Assembly: GCF_024713975.1 (NCBI RefSeq)
Contig: NC_091098.1
Coordinates: 11,442,816 to 11,506,815 of the forward strand
DNA length: 64,000 nt
Reading direction: 5' to 3'
DNA from: Paralichthys olivaceus
Lineage: Eukaryota > Chordata > Actinopteri > Pleuronectiformes > Paralichthyidae
Shown here: piece by piece, positions 38,748 through 48,600 of the stretch
Layout of the letters: the number at the start of each line of letters is the position of its first letter
How positions within the stretch are numbered: the stretch's first letter is position 1
Translations under genes and position numbers: made by a program
The notes under the pieces: generated by a model
Seen by the model: only the letters and a program-made list of their open reading frames with translations
Told to the model about the DNA's origin: nothing
Database searches by the model: none

Positions 38748-38894
38748 GATGCTGGTGGGGATAGCAGGAGGAGTGCATGTGTGTTGGGGGTGGAGGGGTG
38801 GTGGGGCTCAGCGATGGAGGTGGGTGGGGTGGAAGGGTCGGTAACAGACAGCCATCTGGTCCCCGTGGCGCGTGCTGCGCGCGTGGTTCCCCTG
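38748..38894. promoter_or_regulatory. hes upstream module 2, copy B
   Basis: GATGCTGGTGGGGATAGCAG and GTGGCGCGTGCTGCGCGCGT repeat the two sub-blocks of copy A (29267-29442) in the same order, including the CCATCTG E-box. Confidence 0.6.
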
Positions 38895-39267
38895 AGTGCA
38901 GTGGTATTTGATGGGTCGTCATGTCTCTGCAGTTTTTATTGAAAAATCTCAAAGATGTAAGTTTGATTCATATTCCTCACAGGGCACGATGCTTTTAGTT
39001 ATTAACTACATGGAGTATTTCACCAAAGTATTGTGTGTACCCAAGGTCCCATGAGTTTAAACACAGGGTAACTTTACTGTACTGTGATTATCGGCTATTG
39101 TGATTAAAGAACATGCACCCTCACTGGCCACCCTCTGGCTTTCAGCCCCCACCGCCCTACATGCGTGAGTGGCTGGCAGCAGGGGGATGCACCGTACAGG
39201 TAGAGACTCCCCCGGGCTGAAACTGCATTAAACGTCATATGCAAAACTATTGTTGTCCAAATCTAGG

Positions 39268-39311
39268 AGCAGATGTTATATGAAAGTAGCGTGGCTTGGG
39301 TATGTGATTTA
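39268..39311. promoter_or_regulatory. hes upstream module 3, copy B
   Basis: AGCAGATGTTA, TAGCGTGGCTTGGGT and TGATTTA are shared with copy A (29821-29866). The GCGTGGCTTGGGT core is identical. It lies about 0.93 kb upstream of the copy B start codon. Confidence 0.65.
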
Positions 39312-39979
39312 AGAGTCTGTATCTCCATAGACACTTAACGCGCACGCAAGCGTGCCCCCTATGCCAGCAATGTATGTACTGCACCCTGTTCTAAGTGTGC
39401 TGGATTATTTTTGAAATATTTCCAATATTCAGCATTAAATTATATGTTTTAAAAACTGAAACTGATCCAACCAAATGAGATTATAAATAATAATAATACA
39501 TGATAATAATATACGATACTACCAACTGGAAAGAAGCAGTCAACTGCATCTTCAATCAAATGGAGACATTTTTGTCTCGATAAACATAATTCTTTTTGTT
39601 TATTCTGATGTGTTTCATCAGTAGCTCACCTAATATTTACATGCTATTAACCCTACGCTTTTCTCCAAACATATACAGCCCAAGTATTGGTGCGTAATTA
39701 CGCGCCAGATATTTGTATTCAACAAATAAACAACATTATTTTCCATCTATACTTGAGAATTGATTACTAATAATGAGCTAAATTGTTTACTTTTTAACAG
39801 TATGTTTATTTGGAGAGTGCAGATTTGTATTTGGTGAATGGGCATTCGGTGCGTCCAAGCTTTAGGCTTCTTTACGCACAGTTTTCTGCAGCTTTTTGAG
39901 GCACAATTTGTCTGATTAGGTCGATGGATTTTACCGCAGACACGCACTGCAGTTGTCACGCTTGGATTAGAGTAGAAGA

Positions 39980-40114
39980 CAGATGGTTATCTTTCCAAAA
40001 TGTGAAGCGCTTGCGTTGTTTTCACCCAATACGTAGTCATTTCAAATTGTTTTGTGTCGGCTTGGGGGCGTACCCGTGACGCACGAAGACCGAAGCCACA
40101 GACCTGGATAAATA
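39980..40114 (+). promoter_or_regulatory. hes copy B core promoter (E-box and TATA)
   Basis: ATAAATA at 40108-40114 lies about 82 bases before the ATG. A CAGATGG E-box at 39980-39986 sits 128 bases further upstream, paralleling copy A. Confidence 0.6.
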
Positions 40115-40195
40115 CCGCAGCCTTCGGCCGTTAGAGACACTCTTCCACCAGATTTGTACTCCGGACACTTCTCTGGCACAAAGACGACGCTGAAA

Positions 40196-41118
40196 ATGTC
40201 TCCAAACATGACTTGTGAAGCTCTCCAAGCTTTTTCTCCACGACCATCTGTGGCCAAAAGAAAACAGGCCCTTGAGATCAGAAAGGTATGTGAAGTCCTT
40301 GCATTTTCTTTCCTTATTTTAAACATTTTGTTCTATGTATTTCTCTTGATGTAACGAATGAAAACTAAACATCATTTTATCTTTTCAGACTATGAAACCT
40401 TTGATGGAAAAAAGAAGGCGCGCCCGTATCAACGACAGCCTGAACCACCTGAAAAACCTCATCCTCCCCCTCACAGGCAGAGATGTAAGTTATCATATAC
40501 ATTTCAGTATATGCAATATATACGCCTTTTATTTATACAAAAATCAAGGTAACGTAACGAATGATATATTAAACATGTTCTTTTTATAATTTTCCACAGA
40601 AGACTCGTTATTCCAAGCTTGAGAAAGCCGACATCCTTGAAATGACTGTGAGGTTCCTCAGTGACACCCCCCCTGTTAACACCAAAGGTGGGTTATGGTT
40701 CTGCTTGTTTGCAGATAAAAAACTGATTCTTTATTGATGTGAACGTTGTTTTGAACAATGAAAGTAACATTTCATTGTCTTTTCAGATTCAACAGACAGT
40801 TACAGAGAAGGTTTCAAAGCCTGCCTCCAGCGCGTTTCAACCCTGCTTCCCAAAACGAGCCTGGATCAAGACGCGTGCCAGCGGGTGAACTGCTTCGTTC
40901 AGCAGTCCATGTCCGCCACCGTCAGCCCAACCTGCCTGAACTGTTGCGCTCAGAGCTCCAAGAGCCTCCCTCAGATCCAACAGAGACTCCTGAGCCTCAA
41001 ATCCAGCTTCAGCTGCAGACTGGAGAGTCAGTCCCGCGGCAGCAGCAGCGCAGTGGCTCCCAGCCGCGCACTGCCAGGTCCACAGTCTGTCAGCGCTGCC
41101 ATGTGGAGACCTTGGTAG
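40196..41118 (+). CDS. hes2: hes2-like bHLH-Orange transcriptional repressor, copy B
   Basis: A Hairy/E(spl) repressor and tandem paralogue of copy A. Four exons (40196-40285, 40389-40484, 40600-40687, 40787-41118) join to 201 codons plus stop. Pro34 lies in the basic region (MKPLMEKRRRARIND). The bHLH runs to about residue 86 ([15 protein letters not shown]). The Orange domain starts at [16 protein letters not shown], and WRPW occupies 198-201. The four-exon layout, with an intron between GRD and KTRYS in the bHLH loop, is the usual hes arrangement. The last exon is almost identical to that of copy A, including CQRVN and [16 protein letters not shown]. Exon 1 and the bHLH exons differ much more. 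The start is the first ATG after the TATA box with matching MSP. A second in-frame ATG at codon 5 cannot be excluded. Confidence 0.92.
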
Positions 41119-41609
41119 ATCTCTCAACTTCAAGAAGCCGGGTCTCACCAAAGCCTGGAAAAGACTAAAATAATTCATATGTAGGTAACGTGTTCAGATA
41201 GATTCACTTGTAAATATACACAGTGATTTAATGCCTCGTTTCCGATGATGAAAAGCCAGAATTCATCGTTAAATCGTAATGATTGAGTATTATATACTTA
41301 CGTTTTGCGCACGAGTCTTATGTCCTATATAAGTTGACAAGTTTAGACAGTCGTATTTTTTAAATCTGCATGTATGTATACGTTAAATATTTAGTCCTCT
41401 TTGTGGACTAAATGATGAAGGGCTGTTGAAACAGCCCTGTAAGACCCAAAGGGTCAAAGTATGTATGAATTTGCACCATAGACGTCAGTGTCCTGAGTCT
41501 GTGCAGATGAACATTGTAGACATATTATGTGTCTCTGCTGTATCTCTGTTGGGATCTGTTCTATTTTTGCTATTGTCAGCAAATGTTGTATATATGCTAT
41601 ATAAACAAA

Positions 41610-41615
41610 AATAAA
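41610..41615 (+). terminator. poly(A) signal, hes copy B
   Basis: AATAAA lies about 490 bases after the stop codon, a 3' UTR length close to that of copy A, followed by a TGTGTTGTCTATTTG stretch. Confidence 0.7.
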
Positions 41616-42386
41616 ACTGCGATGTCGTGGTTATATGCTGTGTTGTCTATTTGTTTACACTTGTATTGTGAGAATACTGGTCTTTACGCGTGCGTAATTA
41701 CGCATTGTTGACGCACTAAAGGCTACAAAAAAGCCACATAAAAGAGGAAAACGTTGATATAGTTGGATAGACTGAATGTAATTTGTATGAAAGAATAAGT
41801 GATGAAAAAACAAGTCACAAAAAATATCACACACAAACTAAAAACATGTTTTATGCAGCCCCCACCAAACAATGGGTGAGTGGAGACTCACGACAGCATC
41901 GCCAGACTCTGAATTGAACTTTGGTGCAACTCGGTGACGCATAATTATATCGTGGGTAAAAGCAGGGGGCCACACATCTGTCAAACTCATCTCAACACAA
42001 TAAAAGCCGTTGGACTCCCTGGTGGATGTTGAGGTCAGAGGCGCCCACAGCAGGCAGCTTGAAACACCACCACGGCTTTGATTACAGTATTATGTTGCTA
42101 AATGTGGTCTCTGCTGCCCCCATCTGGCAGATGAAGCCACTGACATGGTTGTGTTTCCTACTTCTCTTGCACAATTACATCTCCCACGTTTACTTCTCAT
42201 TTGTTTTAGCCTATTCTAAGATATTTTAGCTCCTTCACTCAAACCAGTATTCTAGCAGTTCTGTGAATTTTGTACTATTATCCGGGATGAGTCATTTCTC
42301 AGAGAGACCGTGACCAGACCGGCTGCTGAACACCGGATGAGTCGGATCCCCTCCTCACACCACACAGGAACAAAGAGACCAGAGAG

Positions 42387-42419
42387 CTCATCATCATCAT
42401 CAGCAGCAGCAGCAGCAGC
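42387..42419 (+). repeat. (CAT/TCA)n-(CAG)n tract abutting the acot7 ATG
   Basis: Four or five TCA units run directly into about six CAG/GCA units, ending at the A of the start codon of the first acot7 exon 1. It would lie in the 5' UTR. Confidence 0.85.
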
Positions 42420-42469
42420 ATGTCGGCACCAGAGCCGTGCTGGGCAGCATCCTCCCTCCAGTTGAGCAG
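42420..42469 (+). CDS. acot7: acot7 alternative first exon 1a
   Basis: The peptide MSAPEPCWAASSLQLS plus a split Arg resembles the mammalian start MSGPDVETPSAIQICR. The exon ends AG|GTAGGA in phase 2, exactly what exon 2 (G ATC ATG CGG) needs. Confidence 0.75.
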
Positions 42470-43119
42470 GTAGGACGATTTTATACGATTCGATCCCGGA
42501 TGTGTGAGCAGCCATCACACGATTATAACGTGCGACTGACGAGAACAGCGCGGCCACCGGCGTCATCGCGTGAGCGCTCCTCACAGGACAGGATAATCCG
42601 CTCCATGTCCTGTTGTAAGACACAGACACCTTCGTGTCCACACCGTGGTCCACATAGAGACTGTCTCTGCCTCACCCGGCTCCTCGGTGTTTGATTATGT
42701 GAACCAGTTCCAGGGTTTTCAGCCCGAGCAGCTGTGCAGATGGTCTGACTTATGTCGTCGCCTGCATGATGACCTCAAGCACCGGTATGACGCGTTGAAA
42801 CTACCAAGGACACGTCGAGGACGCCAATAAAAGTTGAATTCATGGCTTTTAAGCTTGAATAACATGGCTCCGGTAAAGTCTGGGTGTGTGGTTATAAACA
42901 CAGCATGCAGCTGATCCATTGTTAATATTCTGACCATACAATAAAAAAGAACATTGTAGTTAAATTTCAGCTCCGAGTGACACAGTGAAAGTGGCTGGTA
43001 CTTATTAAAACACCTTTGTAATGAATAGGTTTCATTTCCCAGCAGCAGGCAGGGGTGTTGTCCTTGAAGGTTGAGGTATACACCTCTGTCACACTACAAC
43101 ATCTCCATCTACACCATTC

Positions 43120-43162
<43 letters not shown>

Positions 43163-45443
43163 GCCTGCCTATTTCTGATTGTCAGTTGACTCAACAGACT
43201 GGACACAAGATTAATCCATAAAGCTGTCCTCTCAGCTGAAGACTGGCCTGGTGTCTTTATGAATCCTGATTATTGTGATGGCCAATGTCCAATGTTGCTT
43301 TCTGTCTTTGTAAGTGTTAAAATAACACAGTTCCTATTAACGCCTCATGGTATTTTGTGATTTTAAAGCTGCATTATAGTAAACAATTCCATTTCTACTT
43401 TTCATCTCTTGTAAAAACAACCAGTCAGAGCAACACTATGTAATTTGAGCAACAGTGCCCTCTGCAGCCAAATGTGGTGATCAATTCTGTTGGGCTCCAG
43501 CCCTGTCAGAGCCATTACAGGTACAGTGTGTAGAATTTTGTGATATCTAGTGTTGAAATTGCATGTTGCAGCTGAACACCCCTCACCTCACCCTCTCCTT
43601 CCAAACATGAAAAAGAACCTATAGTAACCTTCAGTTGTCATAAAAACCTCAAAAGGTGTTTCGTTTGTCCAGTCTGGACTAATGTAAAAAACATGTCGGC
43701 CTCCGTAGAGAGGACCCCCGCGATGTAAATATAAAGTATTTCAATATAAAGGGCCTTTTCTGGGCTGAATAAATCTACAATTCATACAATTTAAATGAAA
43801 CGAACTAGTGAAAACATCATGAGGATTATTCTACATTATATTTCTGCCAAAAGTTCCCTTTCTGTTTCTGTCCAGGAGAGCTGCAGCTGTATTGGCAAAC
43901 TCTGTTTAGAATTCTTCAAATCTTAAAAGTTTCCACACTGAATATTGAGATAAACACTGCCGTTTAGTTACTTCTGTCTTTTTAACTGATAGCCCAACAG
44001 TTCAGTATTAATCTTGAGCTCAATGGGCCTAATTCTGGTAATCTATGCAACTGTCAGTTACACACTTCTCACTATACCTGCTCACCAAGTTAAATAGAGC
44101 AAGAACAAACACAATTACATTTCAACTTGTTCTTCTATTGATTGCAGGTTGTCTCAAATGCAAATAAAATAGCAAATGGCCACGGTTGTTGATAATGTTT
44201 TTTAATAATCAAACTAAGGAAATAAATCAGATAAGCATGTGTCTGTCTGTTCAAACGCACACTAATGCATTTGTGGGACTGATGTGTGTGTTTGAAGTTG
44301 GTGTATACACAGTTGTGTTTGTTTGTTAAAATACCTTTCTTACCTGGTGTTGGAAGATTGTGTGGTTAAAATACAGTTTAAGCCGAGTGTTATATAAACT
44401 CCCTCCCAACACAGTCAGATCTAGATGTGTTTCTCATTGTTGGAGCCCGGGACAGAAATGACACCAAGATATGTTTTTCTGAAGCTGCTTCAAAGCTTTC
44501 ACCACTGTTCTTCTCCACACAGGTAAAACATGGGTGAGGAACTGGGTTTCTGTGGGGTCTTAAATAACCTTAAATAGAATTGAATAGTCAGAATTGTAGG
44601 CCTGAAAAAGTCTTAAATATGTTGAAATATTACATCCTGGGTCCGAAATACATTTAGTTAGGTCTTAGTTGTGTTAGTGTTAATTTAAGGCTACTTCTGT
44701 CACGCTTTACAAGTTTTGGTACCATGTGTTGCTTGTAAAGTCTTATTCTTTCTCAACAACACAGAAATGATTCAGATAACAACTAAAAAGACCAGCGTAG
44801 AACTGGTAACTGTATATAAACGCTCTCATCAGAATATACATCGGTACATTTGACCTGGCTGTAGAAAAACTATGGTTACTGACTTTCTCTGCTTGTAAGA
44901 TAACTTGGTCTCCAATATTCCTTCAAATCTGTCATACTTAACAAAGGTCTTTAAAAGTCTGAAATTTAACATGTTAAAACTGGCAGAAACCATGGAGGGA
45001 AGATTATGATGATGGATTTAAGTATTTGTTCATGGTAGAACTCTGACTTTTCAGTCAGTTCCGTGCTTTATTTTGATCTCACCAGCTATAACTATAATGT
45101 GTAATATGTGGCTGCTTTGACTGCCAAACTAATACATAAGGGAAACTGAAGGTTATATTTTACTACTTTGACATATGCCTCAACTAATTTTAAGCAGTTC
45201 ACATGTTGCTGGGTTGTTTACACCTCTCGGACATGACCTCATAACTCAGTGATAAATTCCTTTCAGTTGTTTTTCATTTCATTGTACAGTATGAGGAAGT
45301 TTAGACTTTCATTGGCACTGAAAAGGACTATTATGCTGCACTTTAACTTTATAACTATAAAGTTTAGATGTGATTTGAAGGGCTGATGCAGACTTTCAGA
45401 CTATTGGGTATTTAACCCTGGCATAGACGTTTACCTCTAAATC

Positions 45444-45513
<70 letters not shown>

Positions 45514-45572
45514 TGGCATTTTGAGATTTTTGCGTCGAATTCAGCAGAAACAAATATTGTAACACAAATGTC

Positions 45573-45612
<40 letters not shown>

Positions 45613-48600
45613 ATGACGGGTTTCATCGGTCTGCATCAGTGGGTGTGTTGGTTGTGATCCAGTTTGACCAGTTGTCATGAAGTCAGTAAGGCGGGGTCAA
45701 CATGAAACCCTGCCAGGTATTAGTCGCTGCCGGGACCTAATTCTCCAGAGTCAGTGGATGTAGAGGCAGGAGAGAGGCTGGAGGTCAGAGGGTGAGAGTC
45801 AGTCAGGCTGGTGCAGAGATGCGGTGTTTCAGACCTCGGAGGGCGGCGGATGAAGTGGATAAGCTGGTGAAACGTCCCCTAGTCAGCGGAGATGTCAGGG
45901 AAGGAGGGGAGAGCTCCACATCTCAACTCAGCAGGTAGATCATCACACTGAGCTGCAACGTAAACACCACCACACGTGTGTGGTCAACATGACACTGGAC
46001 CCTACAGGGCTGTGTTTAGCGTTAGCTCGCTGTTAGCCACTAGCTCCCTGAATGTGTCTGTGTATCACGAGGAAGGATTCAGACTCCATTTACGAGACTT
46101 CATGATCACCATGGTGACACATATGAAAGCTGAGAGATGCTCAGTTTTTTTATTTGATTAGTTCATTATTTGTATCAGCCCCACAACAGTGACATTTGAG
46201 TTAGGGCAGCAAAGAGGACAGTGAAAAAATAGAATCAGTAAAATGATGAGCAAACATGCAACAGAAGGGAAATATATATAAATAGAAATAATACATACAG
46301 TGTATACAATATATATAATATATATACAGTAAGAGCAGCATATATACAGTGAAAGGGATTGCACATTGACCATTGAATTGTACATAAATGAATTGTATAT
46401 ATATATATAACTATTGTATATATTATACTTACCCCCAAACCTTAATCAGGAACAATTAATACCTTATCCTAACCTAACCACGGTTTAAATCTTACCACTA
46501 ACCTTAACCAGGACCTCAGACATGATGTTTTGCCTCATTAGGACCGAGCTTTGGTCCCCATGAGGTCTACTGGTCCTGACAAAGTCAGTGATAATGATGG
46601 AAAAGTTCCCAAAGAGATAACAGGCATACACACACACACAGAGGGATGCTGGATGTACGGTTTGCTTTTTGTACCAGACAACACATCTGACAATAGGTTT
46701 CACAGCGTCAGTCTCGTAGGTCTGAACTTTGACATTCATCTACACAAGGAACATTCATCACATTCCTGCAAATCTTAACAATGTGATTAGTCAGATGTCA
46801 GTGCAATGGTGCATACTTGTGTGTTTGTAACCTCTGAGTTTGTGAAGCGATCAGATTGTAAGTGGTAAGACTAGTTTGACGCACGCACTCGAGAATAGGA
46901 AACAGCTGATACGTGACACTGATGCATAGACAATGATATATAATGTATGTCGACTATATCTACAAGCACATCACAGCAGTTGTTGTTCCTGGTCCCTTTG
47001 TCTGCCTTTTGTCAACAAACATGGTTTCATTAAACAGGCCTTTCTTTTATTAAAGCAAAATATTGGCCTCATGGTTCAATTAAATCAACTACACTAACTA
47101 GAATGGCACTCATATACCCCCACCAGGTCAAGAAACCACATTGAAATTCATACTAACAAACTGACTAACTATCAAATGCCCATGGAAACATAACCTTGTC
47201 GGAGGTAATTTACCCATCTTCAGCCTTCTGTCTCAAGGTTCTGACTCAAATCAGTTTTTTTAAACTCAGTTGTTATAAGAAGAGCTTCATATCTGTGAAG
47301 GCTCAGTCCTTCAGGTCATTATTTCTGCAGGGTTTGTTCACCCGTACACAGAGAAGTGGACTTGCTGGTGTTCTCTTGAAGACATTTCACCTAATCCAAG
47401 AGGCTTCTTCACTTCTAACTGACTAGTGGAAGGTTTTCATGTATTTACCTCTGTGGGTCTGTTGATACCTGTGAGTTGTAGACCCTCCCAGATTTTGGGT
47501 CATTAGCGTCACTGGAGTTGAGGTGGGATACTGAGCTGTCTGGGGAGAGAATCCTGGACAACATTGTAGGTGGTTGATAGTTGGTGTCTTAAACAATTAA
47601 CTATTAAGTTGACTGATGGTTTTCCCAGTTTGACAAAGATGGCTTCTTTCACCCCTCTTTCAAACCATCTGCCTTCTCTGGCTAAAATTCGTTCCATTAC
47701 CATCCTCAAAAGAGTGTCCCTTGTCCTTGATTTATATAAATAAACTGCTGAGTACAGGCCTGATGAAGTGGTGCACCTATGCTGGGCCATCTGTTTATGT
47801 ACTGATTGTTTTATTCCGCAACGTCTGAGCAATCCTTGTTACAAAGCCCTGCATAATCCACATTGTTCTGTTTGTGTCTGGATGTCTTATCTTCCATAAG
47901 AAGAAATTTCTCTCTCTCTCTCTGGAAACTAAAAATAAAATATGTGAAACAGGATGCTGTCATAACACATGATGCTAATAACACGTGTTAAACCTACCAT
48001 TCATCAGATCACTCGGTTAATCTTAATACATCTCCTCTTTACTGCAGGATCATGCGGCCAGATGACGCCAACATCATGGGCAACGTCCATGGCGGCACTA
48101 TCCTCAAGATGATCGAGGAAGCTGGTTGCATCATTGGCACACGACACTGCAACACACAGAACGGGGTGAGAGACGAGGACAAGGGTCATCATGGAAGAAC
48201 ATATGTACATAGTCGTCTGAACTGTAGAAATGAACTGCTCAATGAAATGAACTGCTCAATAGCCCATATTAACCTTAAATTGGGAAAAATTAAAATCAAC
48301 CAAAGGTTTTGTTTTTCTTTCACAGTGTCATTAGAGCTGAAAAGCTTTTAGAACTGCTGAATAGATAGAATATGGCAAAGTCTTATAGTACAGCTTTTAA
48401 ATCTGATATGTAAAAATGCGGAACTATAGGATACCTTTCATAAAAAATCTGTAGCATGTTACATCACAATGTGTTTACTAAGCTATTGCATTCTCTGGTA
48501 TGCCATACCAAGAACTGAGTTTCCTCAGTCATCACATATTTTGTGCACAAGGGATATATCTTTTACAGACATCATGGTTCCTTTAACTAATCTGACAGTA

